Shown here piece by piece: positions 44,574 to 57,900 of a DNA stretch of 64,000 nt. Location of the stretch: contig CM023538.1 in the NCBI GenBank assembly GCA_013350335.1, positions 61,183,080 through 61,247,079 of the forward strand, in the 5' to 3' direction. Within the stretch, counting starts at the first letter, position 1, and each line of letters opens with the position of its first letter. Below the pieces are notes generated by a model that saw only the letters and a program-made list of their open reading frames with translations, searched no databases and had not been told where the DNA came from. This DNA comes from Chimonanthus salicifolius. Its lineage: Eukaryota; Streptophyta; Magnoliopsida; Laurales; Calycanthaceae. The position numbers and the translations under genes were made by a program.

Positions 44574-45589
44574 GGTCTGAAAGTGTTTAAACATCACACA
44601 CTATTAGTCTTTCTCTTAAGTTTTTAATATATTTTAGAGGTCTAAATCAAGTCTGTTTACTTTAGTTGTCCAAAGTCAAATGTCAATTAATACGTACTAT
44701 CATAGCAAAGGACTTGAACAGTTGAACCAACTACTCTCATGGGTGTAACTGGCACGTTTAAATGTTGGAGACCAATGGATCCAAGATATGCAGTAAGCTA
44801 ATAGAAATAATAAACGTCAGATTTAATTATAAATATCAAATTGAAGTTAAAGAGAAAACTATTATTTTTAACATTAAAAATCTAAGTTTAATCATTTTAT
44901 TTAAAATATATAACTACTTGATTTATACCAATAAAATATAAAGTAATATATACTAAGAACATTCTATTTTATTTGTATAAATTAATTAGAAAAACATTTG
45001 AATAATTTTTTTCATAATCAATATAATGACAATTTAAGTTTCATAAAATTAAAATATACAGAAAATAGCAATATTATTAAAACTAAATGAGTCAAAGAAG
45101 TTTGTGACTCGATAAAATTACATTAGAGAAATCTGAATAGTTTTCCCTTCATTTTTACCATTTATCTCTTTTTTATCGTTCATTTTTCACTAATTGCAGG
45201 GTAAAATCGTGTTGTCTCTCTTTCTCTTTTGTCTTATATCTCATGAAAGTTTGTCTTTTTCTGACTTAGATTGCCATTAAATTTTAATTAGAGAATATAT
45301 TTTTTCAAACTTAATTTCTTTAAGATTTTACTGACGTAATTTGTGCGATTTTACTATAAGCTATGCCTTTCCACTGATAACTTTAAGTAAATTTAAATGT
45401 AATATTGAAATCAGTGCATTTTAAATCTTAGAAAGCCTAATTTGAAATAATGAATCAAATTCAATTTCCCAATTATAATTGGGAGGGAGAATCTTATTTA
45501 AGATTTAGTTAAAAGTTAAAAATCAAATTAGAAACTTAGGCTTAATTAAATTAAGACAAATTCAACGGTGAACTGTTATATGATTCTAT

Positions 45590-48500
45590 TGTAATAATAA
45601 AAGTCCACACACTTGTTAATTAATTTTTTAAATGAAAAATTTGAAAAAAAATTATTTGTTGAACGAAAAAAACTTAAAATAGAAAGTGACATGTGTTTAA
45701 GAATAAATTCAGATCATATATATATAAATTTATACCAATTAAAATTGAATTGCTAAAAGATTAAATTCAATGAACTTAGACACTTACAAATTAGGATCGC
45801 CTAAGCTATGTTAAACCATTACAAGTTGATTGTAAATTAAACGGAGAGAAATTCTCCGATGCAGACACCATTTTCATGTTCGATCTTTGATTTATTAAGC
45901 ACAAGTCAAAGATAAGTAAAGATTATTCTAAGCTAATCCATTTTTATTGCTTGGATTTTTTAGACTTTCAAAAGCTTGATTCTAAATTTTTTTAATAGCA
46001 TTTTTTTATGGACACTTAAAGCTTGGATCTAGGCCTATTTATTTGATTTTTATTTAAAATTTATTAAATTGATAACCTTTTTGAACTATCTATTTTTTTT
46101 ATAATAATCTAAATTAACATTGAGAATTTTATCATTCATTACATCATATATCCTATATCAAAATTCTTATTAATGTCAAATCAATTTAATTGTACACAAA
46201 TTATAATTATAAGGTCCAAAAGTCATACATTCTTTGTCAAAAGTGTTAAAAAAATTTAGAATTGGTTATTTATCAATTGGCTTGGTCCGATCAACTCTCA
46301 TTTGGGTTTGTTTGGGTTTGGGTCACTAACCTCTAATTCCCTGACCTCATTCCCTAATATATACTCTTTTAAAAATAATTCGTTTGAATTTGCCAAATTC
46401 ATTATCTATTTAGGCCTTTTGTTCCTTTGAAAAAAAAAAAAACAAAATTATAAAATAAATGTGCTTAAATCTCAGAAAAGAATTATGATAGATGATGGTT
46501 TCCCCCACTCCTACAAATCAAATATGTAACACAAGCAATATTAATGTAAGACACAACAAAAATACAATATACAAAATAATATGTAATTTACTCTAAATAT
46601 ATCATATAATCATTTTGCAAAATAATATAAAACAAGAAAGGAGACAAAAAGCCATATAAATTATATAGTCATTTATTCATATTTTGAACTAATCATGTCT
46701 GAATCTAATAACTAACTACGTACTTTATATAAATAAATAGAGTATATAGGTATTCATATTATATCATCCATTAAACTTCAAATTAAGAGATAGCATTACA
46801 AGTGACATATAGGTAAATTTTATTATTTTAATTATGAGTTTTTTTCAATCTAATTGCAATTTTTTTGTACTTTATAATGTATTTTTTCATACAAGTATTA
46901 AAATTACTTTTTTGGAAGTCACTATTAAGCTTGTTTAAAGTCTAATTAATTATATATGTTGTTGGATCTTTATTTTTATATATAATAAATTTTAACTCTG
47001 TAATTAATCTGATTTATCTTTTATCATAATAATACTAAAGTTTTTTTATTTTATAAAAAATATCTAAGTCTAACTCTGAAATCTAAATCTAAAATTAACA
47101 AAATGTAAATTTTAAATCTAAGACTTTTATATAATTCAGATTCGCAGATAATCCAAATAGAATCCATTATAATCTTCCGTACGAAGAAAAAAAAATGTGA
47201 TTTGACAGAAAAAAAGCAAGTGGGCTACTGATATATCGCTGTCAATTACCATTAATGCAAAACCAGACTTAGCAAATTGACTGCACTCGTCATCCTCTTC
47301 TTTTACCAGCCATTATTTCCCCTTCATTTTTACTATTTATCCTTTAGTTACCATTCATTTCTTACTGTCCGAAATAAACTCGTTTGAAAATTCGAGTTAA
47401 AAATCTACAGTTATGAACGAATACGGCTAGCCGTTTCAGAGTGATTGACTCGTCGGTAATTTATTTTTAAAATTTCCGTACAAAAGAGATAAATGGTAAC
47501 ATGAAAAATTCACTATTTTTTGAGTCTGATTACACGAAAATGCCACATGAGAATCGCTACCATTTATTTATATTAGAATTTTTCATAAGAAACTTTCTAA
47601 AAATAACTAATATCTATAAAAAAAAATCTGAATAAATTTCTTGAAACAAATTGAATTATTTAGACTTAGAGTTCTAATCTTAGAAAAAATGAAAGTTTTA
47701 AAATAGAGTATTATATATTGACAAGTAGGCTCGATAAAATGGTCGAAAAAGCCAAGACCACTTTTGCGTGATCCCGCAGCGACAGTGACGAAGGTGTCAA
47801 CATATTTTATTCAAGGACAATGATAAAGGGCTCTACATATTTAATTGATATTAGACATCCCTACTCCCTAGCCTTCAACGTGTATCACACTTATGATAAT
47901 TTTATTTTTTACATGCCATTAATTTATTTTATTTTATTTTGAAGTTTTAATAATAAAAGCCCGCACCTTTGTTAAAGAGTTCTTTAATTGAAAAATCTGA
48001 AAAAAAAATGTTCGAAACTTGAAATACGAAGTGGCAAGTGTTTAAGAATAAAATTCAGATGAAATGTATATAAATTTATATCAATTAAAATTTAATTGCT
48101 AAAGGATTTAGACACTTTTGCATTGTGTCATGAATCCTACTATATCGTGAATTCTAATTTAAAGAGAGAAATTATCCAATACAGACATAATTTCCATACT
48201 TTATCTTTGATTTGTTAAGCATCAAGTCAAAATTATTGTATGTCAGTCCATTTTTATTGTTTGGATTTGTTTGACATCTAAAAATTTGAATATATATTTT
48301 CTTCATAAAAAATGAACATCGACACTTAAAGCTTGGATCTAGGTTTTTTTTTTTTTTTTAATTTATACGTGGAGAACACATTGTAAACTGTCCACGAATG
48401 ATACCGACTGTCCAAAAACAAAATGAAAAGAATGAGCCACTTCTGATTTTTTTTAATTAATTACCTTTTTTGAATTATTTATTATTTTATTATAACCTAA

Positions 48501-50060
48501 ATTAACATTGGAATTTTATTATTCATTACATCATATATCCTACATCAAAATTCTTATTATTGTCAAATCAATTTAGTTGCACACAACTTATGATAATAAG
48601 ACCAAAAGTCATACATTCTTCTCAAAGGTATTAAAAAATTTGTGAAGCAACCTCAAGATATTAAACTTGGTGGTTGTTATTTAAATTGGATTTGGATTGC
48701 CAACATCAAGATATTGATTATTTATCAATTGGCTTGGTCTGATAAGTCTCATTTGGGTTTGGGTCCCTAACATCCTGACCCCAAATGTGTACTCTTTTAA
48801 AAATAATTTGTTTGAATTTGCCAAAATCCATTACCTATTTAGGCATTGCGCTCCTTTAAAAAACACAAAAATATAAAATAAATATGTTTAAATCTCATAA
48901 AAAAATTATGACAGATGATGGTTTCCCCCACTCCTATAAAATCAAATATGTAACACAAACAATATTAATATAAAACACAACAAAAGTACAATATACAAAA
49001 TAATATGAAATTTACTCTTAAATATATCATATAATCATTTTGCAAAAGAACATAAAACAATAAGAAATATAAATCTACCATACATACTCCAAGAAAGGAG
49101 ACAAAAAGCCACATGAATTCTATTAGTCATTTATTCATATTTTGATGTAAATGTGTGAATCTAATAACTAACCATGGCAAGTTACGCAGACACCTGGTTT
49201 TTTTTTCTCTACTACTTAATTTTTCCACATCCGTCGAATGTACTGCTGAACGAATTTTTCGTTCGGATGTGGGAGAAGAGAAGAGAGGGGAAAAAATCAG
49301 TGAACCCCACCGTTGACCGAAATCCAAAGTCTTCTTTAACTGTAGATAGGTGAGCCAGAGGCAACCATGGTGATGTCGATTCTTGGAGCAGAATTATAGA
49401 ATCCACTTCGATCTAAGAAAAAAATCCATAAAATTGGGTTTCAGTAATCTAAAACAGCAGCAGAAGAAACTGGCAGCAAGAAGGTCCCATGAAAGTCCGA
49501 TCAGAGATCTAATATTATAGATGGATAGACCATAAAAAACGGAAGGAGTATAGGAGGTCCCGCTCGTCAAAACTTTTCCGATCACCGAATCTAAGGTCAA
49601 TAAGAAGATCTAGCGGCAATAGGGTTATTTTACCCAAAATTTTGAAAATGAGTGTGTAGAAAAAAAACCCGTGTTTCTATGGCTCCCCCTAACTATTTAC
49701 TTTATTAAATAAATAGATTACTTGTTATGTTATATGAAGAAAAAATACTAGTATTCATATTATAGAGATATCATCACAAGTGAGATGCAGTCACATTTTA
49801 TTATCTTAATTATGATTTTTTTTATCTGAATTATGATTTTTGTACTTTATTATGTATTTTTTCATACGCGCATTAAAATTAGTTTTTTGGAAGTCACTAT
49901 TATGCTTTTTTAAAGTTTCATTAATTGTATATTTTGTTGGACCTTTACTTTTTTAATAATAATTTTGAACTCTTTAATTAATTTGATTTATATTTAATTA
50001 TTATAATACCAAAGTTTTTTATTTTTTAAAAAGATCTAACTCTGGAATCTAAATCTAAAA
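45590..50060 (+). repeat. Imperfect tandem duplication of a 2.3-2.4-kb non-coding unit
   Basis: 45590-47100 and 47950-50060 align in order: AATAATAAAAG..., block Z (45700/48047), CATTACATCATATATCC (46137/48517) and TACTCTTTTAAAAATAATT (46366/48789). The offset grows where the second copy has a 500-bp insertion (about 49185-49690). The inserted part contains TTCGTTCGGAT and CCCAAAATTTTGAAAATGAG, motifs also seen at 1945-2170. The stretch between (47100-47950) carries a piece of the GGTAGCGATC element and the 41-kb block. No gene. Confidence 0.75.
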
Positions 50061-51860
50061 TTTAAGATTTTTATATAATTCATCTTCGTGGATAATCCAA
50101 ATAGGATCCATTTACATCTCCATGAAAGTAGTCGGTGTATCACCTTTTATTTTGGATGTATAAAAAATTTGTGAAATAGTATATATTTTTGTAGTTTAAT
50201 TCGCAATCTTCCACCTCAAAAAGGGTAGTGTCAGATTTGAACTAATTGATTTTTAGTTCCAAGCCGAAAGTTTTATGCTAAGTTTTCAAGTCTAAATTAA
50301 AAAGGAAATTTGGGAAATATTTATTTTATTTATTTTTTTATTTTTTAAAAAATCTTTCACCAGTCAATTTTCATGTCAAAAAAGTTAAAAAGCAGTGATT
50401 GGAAAAAGAAAACGTGATAGATTTGCTATCAATTATCATCATCACTGTCTCTTGGGTCACTGTCAATTAACATCAATTCGGCTGTTGTGTCTCGAATTAT
50501 TAATTGGCGCGTGCACGTCTTTTAATACTTTATTACTTTACCACACTAGGTAAAATAATTACAAAGATAGTGTAGGCCTCCAGGGTGAGGTCAGATTTAA
50601 CTCAGACTCTCTTTTCATCTCTCAGTTTTTTCACCCATACATCAAGGCTTTAGACTTCTATTGAATGGGTAGTTGAAAGCATAAGGTTATAATATTGACT
50701 TATATTTAAGATATATATCTAAAATTTTAAAAATTAAAAATAAAAATAAATCAAAATTGGTGTAGAGTCCCACAAATATGTTGGCTGATATTTAGCTATA
50801 TAGCAAAATATCAATCTTGATATTGTCCGATATTTTTTTTTTAAACATATTTCTCTTAAAAAAAATCTATTTTTAAACATTTTTCTTATTGCTCATGTCA
50901 CTTCTCTATCGATTATGTATCGTATTTAGAGGAGTGATAAAGATATCGGTGTCGATGTTTTTATTTTAATGAAAAGAGACTGATTCATCTTTTCAGTCAT
51001 TAGATTTTGAGAACCGAATAAAAGGAGAAGCTCAATATCTTTTACATCTTTTACATATTCATATGAATGGCCTATTAAGAGTTATTAAAAATTAAATTAT
51101 TCATATTAAAAATAGAAGCGATGAGTTAAAAGTAGATTAAGTTTGAATCTAAAACTCTAAAAGTAACATTATACTCACTTAATTTTAGTGATAAAAGTTA
51201 TAAGACATTTTTATCTTTGAAATTATTAAAATTTAGTGAAAGTTATAAGACATTTTTATCTTTGTAATTATTAAAATTTAGTGATCAAAGTTATAAGACG
51301 TTTTTATCTTTGTAATTATTAAAAATACCTGGTGCATTAATTTAAAATTGATTTTTTAACTCAAATTTTACCCACTTAGATCTCATTACTTTTAATCTAA
51401 ATGATCATTGTTTTAATTAATTTTAACTTAAAAATAGAAAACGATCCAATTGTAAGCATATATGATACCCATCAATCGACTAAACAGGCAAAATAAACCT
51501 GGGCTTTTACATGCTTCTTAGAAAAGTCCAATCAAACGGATTTAGGAATTTGTATATTTTGTAATTTTAAATTAAGAATTTATATAATTTAATAGGGTAT
51601 CTTGAATAGTTCGATAGTCTCTATAAGTAATTATTTAATCATTATTTTAATATAGAATTGATTTAAATGTATAAAGAATTAAACGTAAGTGATTAGCCAT
51701 ATGATATTAATACAGTGAAAGGAATAACATTAAATTCAGACTATAAACTTAAATAGAGTAATAACATTTCCTCTGTATTTGGGATATTTGATAAATGCGT
51801 ATTCTATTATTGATTGAAATCAACCCAGTGGAAGTGTTTTGTCTTAAGAAGCACTAACCG
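50061..51860. other. Intergenic, with a short tandem repeat near 51.2 kb
   Basis: AT-rich with no supported gene. GTTATAAGACRTTTTTATCT occurs three times at 51197, 51242 and 51290 (units of 45-48 bp). The rest appears unique. Confidence 0.5.
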
Positions 51861-51869
51861 GAAATCAGA

Positions 51870-51877
51870 TATAAAAG
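51870..51877 (+). promoter_or_regulatory. TATA box of the second ankyrin-PGG gene
   Basis: TATAAAAG lies 126 bp upstream of the ATG at 51996. A start near 51900 would give a purine-rich leader of about 95 nt. Confidence 0.6.
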
Positions 51878-51995
51878 CCTTTGTACTTTAAAAATTAAAA
51901 AAATCAAGGTAGCAGAGACCCAAGAGAGACATCACTCAGTCGAAGAGAAGGAAGAAGAGGTCTCGGCTCCCTCTAGTCTCCAGTTGGTTAGCTCG

Positions 51996-54900
51996 ATGTC
52001 GGACGAAATTACCTCTCATGACTCTGCGAATTCGCTGGAGGACGAAATTACCTATGATGACTCGGAGAAGGAAGCCATAGAAAAAGAATGGCGTGTTTGG
52101 CTGAAAGCTTATGAGAATCACTCGAACTGGATTAGGGATATGAGCTGTTACGAAAAGCTACAGAATCTTTTATACGAAAGCGTGGAAGGGAAATGCTGGG
52201 AAATTGTGGTTGAAGCTTATGAGAAGGTGCCTCTTGCAAGAAAAGCAAGGATGCCCATTTGCGATCCAGGAAATCAGACTGCTCTCCACTTGTTAGTAGC
52301 TCGACCCAGTGCAAAAGATGTAGTAGAAAAAATGCTGAGATATGTTGATAGAGATGATGTGAAGATAAAGGACAAGCAAGGGAACACAATCCTCCATGCA
52401 GCAGCTGCTGAAGTCGAAGGTACCCTGAATATAGATATATTCAAACTGATTCTCTCTTACTTTCCAGATCTAATTGAGGAATGCAACGACTATGGAAAGA
52501 CAGCTCTATCCCTTTTTACAAGATGTTGTTATGATCGTGGAAGCTGGAGTGATAGCGTTGATCGGTATGAGGCTATGATCAATAGCTTGAATCACACCAC
52601 ACTCCCACCCCATTCAACACCGTTGCACGTGGCAGTTCACTCTTTAGATGAGGAGAATGCAGAGAAAATATTTGAACAAGATAAAGATAAAAAAAACATG
52701 TTAAAGATAAAGGACGAGGAGGGTAACACTACTCCTCACCTTGCGTGCAACTGGTACATGGCCGCTTTATGTAAAAGCATGGTCGATGCTTGTCCTGAAC
52801 TAGTTAATGAAGCTGATTGCGAGGGCAATACAATTCTTCATTCTGCACTCCTACGTGAAACATTCGGTATGATCTCTCTCTCTTCACTTGCCACTCTCTT
52901 CAACTTTCTTTAAACACAAATTGATGCAGGGTAGCTAACAGTGCCTAAGTTCATAGGATTGAATTAAACATGTTACATTAAAAAGAAAACTTTATAGAAT
53001 ACAAATATTTTCAAATAAAATTTTATAAAACTAATCATTTTTTCATTCACCGCCATTTAAATAGAGAACAGGTAGCAGAGTATCCATCAAGAAAAAAAAT
53101 GAAAAAACCAGATTCTTTACTTCAACAAATTTTGATGATAATAATAATATACAAAAGAACAAAAAACAGTTACATAGACTGAAGGCTCAATATATTTTAG
53201 CATGACATTATCAAAAAGTTTTTAAAAGTTTAGAATTCATGATCAATGGGTTGACTTAGCATTTCGAATGACAGTTCGTTTATTTAAAGGCACATTTTTA
53301 AAAATTTGGTTGAAGACAAGTTTTAATTGTTTTTTTAAATAATTTTTTTATATTTTACTTTACTTGTTGGTTTTATATATTTCTTAATCTTAATAATAAT
53401 ATATTTCTTAAAAATAATGATATTTGAGTTAAAATAAAATTCTGATTTTATTTATTCTCACGAGTCTGACTGGGAATATGAGTGAGAATCGGGTTTGTTT
53501 TATTTATTTATTTAAGGGGAAGTGTTTTGAGTTAATTTAATTATTAAATTTATTGTCGATTTAATTCTTGATATAATTTCAAGAACTCCTAAAATTTCAA
53601 ATCTAATTAACTCGATGTATTTTCATTTTCATTTTATTTTAATTGCACTAATTTCTAAATTATTTACAAATTTCAAAATCAAACTAATAAATTATAAATT
53701 TAATTTGAAGCCTTGATAAAATAAATCTACAAGTCGAGTCGTTACATCCAGTCAATCATATAGACTTTCGTTCATAATCATCATAACTTTAGATACAAGG
53801 AGTTGGTATTTCTAATGGTTTTTAACTTTTTTTATCATTAAATTTTGAAAAAAAATACAAAAGAATAACTCGTAAGAAATGACTTCCAGAAAAGTCACAA
53901 CCCATATGACAAGAAATCCATGGTATCCATATCAAAACATGACACTTCAAAAATTACATTCAGTTTTAAATAGTTCATCACCTTTACTCTAATACTCACT
54001 AAACTTGAACCATATTCTCTTTGTCATCTTAAACTTTTAACCATTTTCCTCAATATTTCTAACATATTTTGTTGGCTTATTGTCTCATCATTTAATGTCA
54101 TGTCATCTAGAAATAAGAAAAATTTAAATTAACATAGAAACAAACATATATAGTTTCATTTATTTGTTTGGCAGAATTGGCTTACCACATACTTCAAAAG
54201 TACCCTTCTTTCTGCTCAAGTCAGAATAAGGATGGCCTGACTCCTCTAAAAATTCTGGCGACTATATCTTGTGCATTCAGAAGTGGAACTCCACTTACAA
54301 TGGTGGAGCAAATAATCTACTCATGTGAGTATCTTTTATCCCTTAGCTACTTATGACATTATCTAGTTTTTTAAAAATGGACTGCATATGTGTCAGTTAT
54401 TCGATGCTTGTAAGTTGAAAAATGTGTAGAACTCAGCTTCAGATGTTGCTTGTGATGTTTGGGCCCTTGTAAACAGAGAGATTATAAATTGGATCCTAAA
54501 GTATTAGCCGAATAGCATCCATTTGGTTCAAATGAAAGTTTCATCAAAATTCTTCTTAGGGGAGAATTGTTTTGTGTGTGTGTGATGTTGTCTACCTTCA
54601 AAGAGAAACCAAAGAAATTCAGCCACAGGATATGGGGTTCAGTCAACCGCTAAGACAAAACTGGGTGGTTGCTGAGTTGATGTCAAAATCAGTCTCAAAT
54701 CAGCGAGTTTTCTGATGAGAAACTTGGCTCCCAAACTGGGTTCACTCAGCCATTTCCTTGGCCTAACTGAGTTTGTTACACTAGCACAGGCGTCTAATAT
54801 GCAGGCCCATTTTCAAGGCCCGTTTTCACTAAACCTCAGGCCCATTTACGCAGCATGAATTCCTGAACAACCTGCTTTGCAGGCCCATTTTCGGCAGACT

Positions 54901-57900
54901 TTGGCCTGAAAAAAGAAAATTTCAAGTCGTATTAAAAAATATTTGAAAAAAATGCACTGCACCCTAATGGTAGTAATATGAGAAAACCATCCTTAATTTG
55001 TGGTAATAGTATTTTGTCTTTGATACAGGTATATGGGTAGTAGATGTTGAAGATAAAAAGAAAAGTGAAGTAGATTATTGTAGAGAAACAGTAAGTGAAT
55101 GTTTCAACACCTTCAAAAGGCTCATAATGTCTGGTGAGTGTGTGGAGATTTCAATTTTAATGTTCTTATCTATTGAAACTATTGATAACCAATTGTTAAA
55201 GGAAAATGTTGATATTAATTGTAGGACTACACGTCTCTGCCAAGTCTTATCAATTACCTTTTTTTTAGGTTGTCTAACTTTTTTTTGTTATCTAACTTAT
55301 CTAAAGAAGTGTACCATTTTTTTAAAAATAATAATAATGGTAATGGTAGACACTACTATAGATTTAAAAGGTCATTTGTCTATTTCTTGAAAAAAAAATT
55401 CATAAACAAATTATATTAGTTATATTCACATTATCCAACAAATGTCATAAAATTCAGTCTTCTCACAAGATGCAAAGTCTCAATATTTTGGTAGTTTATA
55501 TCAAAATCTTCATTTTCATTGAAAATGAATGAAGTATTATCCTAATGACAAACAACCTTAATGCTTCTGTACTAAAAATTTTGAGTTTCGCCTTCCTTCT
55601 AATATTTAAGCTATTCAAAGCCAATAAACTCCATTGCATTGTTCGCAAGGTTGCAACAAGTCACGTGGGGCCTACTCTTATATAATGAAATTCAAACAGC
55701 AGTAACTGTTCATCTTAGGTGCAAGCATGGGAGGTGGTCTCATCTTTTGGGGTTAGGGATGCCTTTCAATGGGATATATTTTGTTGGCCAAGTGGCCTAG
55801 GCATGTGATGGTAGGGTTGAGTACTGTTGGGGACTCTTTTATCATTGATATGTATATCGGTTGCTATGGACTGTAACTACTGTCCCAAGAATTGGACCTA
55901 TAAATATTTAATATAAATATTTTGGCTTGCTCTGGAAAAAGGAAAAGTAAGAATAAAGTTCTAAAAAAGTTAAAATGATAGAGAATATAAATTAAATGTA
56001 TAGAAAAAGTAAAATTTTTAAATGCCAAATTCTAAATATATAATAGAATAGTTTATAATTACAATAATCACTTGCATAGTGTAGAATTTTTAATAACTAT
56101 TTATATCTCTAGGATCACAAATGATGCACAAAGTCTTATCAAGTCGAAGTTGTTGCTTAGGAGACACACAGAATCCAAAAGATGAATCTGAATCTGCGAA
56201 AGGTTAGTGCTAACGTCGTGTTGCTTCTTTTTCTCTTTTTTTATTTTAATCCTATTGCTGCTAATTTACTTAGACACATTCAGCCATTTTTCAATTTATT
56301 ATTATAACTACTATTATTATTTTGCTGAAATGTGCTATGTATCAGATTTAGAGAAGCCAGATCATGAACACATCATTGGAGGTACGACAATGGATGCGGG
56401 TTTTAAATTGTTATTTCCTTAAATTTAAAAATGAGCATGGTTTCATAAAATGATTTTTCCTGTTTTTATTTTATTTTCTAAACTCTACCGCTTTAGGAAA
56501 TAAAGATAATTCCAAAGATACATCCAACAAACCTGTAGGTGAGTGGTAACACTTCTAACTTTCTTTCCGTTGTTATAACCATTGTTTTATAAAAAGTGAT
56601 CGGAATTGAGTTTTTTTGTTACACATACTAATGAGGAAATCTCAGTGGATTCAGAAGATATCCTGACAGTTTCGGAGTCGGATGAAGAAAGGCCTATTGT
56701 GGCTCTGATCAAGAGTTTCATCAAGACGTGCATGGCGCCAATAAAGAGTTTCATCAAGATATGCATGTCTCTATTGATGATTATCGTTAGCTTCTTAATT
56801 AAGCATATTCTACCAGGTTCAGAACCAAATCTTTCATCTTTTTCATTCTAAGGAGAAATTAAGTTTTTATATAAAATGTTCACTTGCATGATGTATAGGA
56901 TAATATCTTTAGTAATTTTCGTAGAACTCACTTTTATCAATGAAGATTGGTCTGTTTGAAAGATTTATATTTGAAAATAAGTTATAATATAATTCACATT
57001 GATTGGATCAAATTATGATACTAAAGTCTTAATTGTTAAGATCTTATAGCTTCGGTTAATACAACACAAACTTTTATGGTTTTGAGGGGACCACAAACAT
57101 GGGTTTTTGGAAAAGTCAATGATTAAATATTGAGCATTGACATTGAATTGATTACTCAATCCATATTTTGGAGGCCATAAAATTTATTTCTTTCTTCAAT
57201 TCTTAAAGAAGTTAATTACTCAACCTTGTAAAGGATAGCTCAACTTGTTGACCTTTAGTTCAGAAACCAAAGGTCATAGGTTTGAGTCACGTAGTCATCC
57301 GATATTCAAGACTTTTAGGAGACTACGTGTATTTGAAATTTTACCCAATGCCCTCATACATGAAGATAGATGAGGATGTCGGGATTCTTCATCAGTAAAA
57401 GAAATTCTTAAAAAAGTTAAATTGAAATGTGAGGACAACTTAAAATGAGTTCAACTTAGTTCATGGGTGGTGGATGGATGTCTGGGGTTCGGGCCAGGGA
57501 TTGGGGCCCATTGATTATGTCAAGAATATTTTTCCATAAGAAGCCCATCAAAGATCATCTTGTTTGGATTATTCAATCCAGATTTTTAAGGTTTGATTGA
57601 ATCACATAAGTCATAGTAAGCCCCATATTAAAACAATAGACATTTCCAACCAGCCTTTTTCTTTTGTGTAGGTGTGCTTCACAAAAAACTGCACAACAAA
57701 ATACATTGCCCACAAATGAGATTGTAATTCTATATTTTTTTTCTTTTTCTTTTTGGATGTCATTATTTCAAAATTTATGGTAAAAACTCCCTCACGAAAC
57801 CAACCGAATGGTTAAATGTTTCCCAAAATCTATTGTGTAATGTAACGGTAAAAATGATTAAAGAAATGGATGGAAAGGACAACGTTTTGAGAAATTTCAA

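Noticed and set aside
55127..55390. 87-aa frame overlapping exon 3 of the second ankyrin-PGG gene
   Set aside because: It begins at the exon end and reads into intron sequence; the spliced frame matches the paralogue and is preferred.
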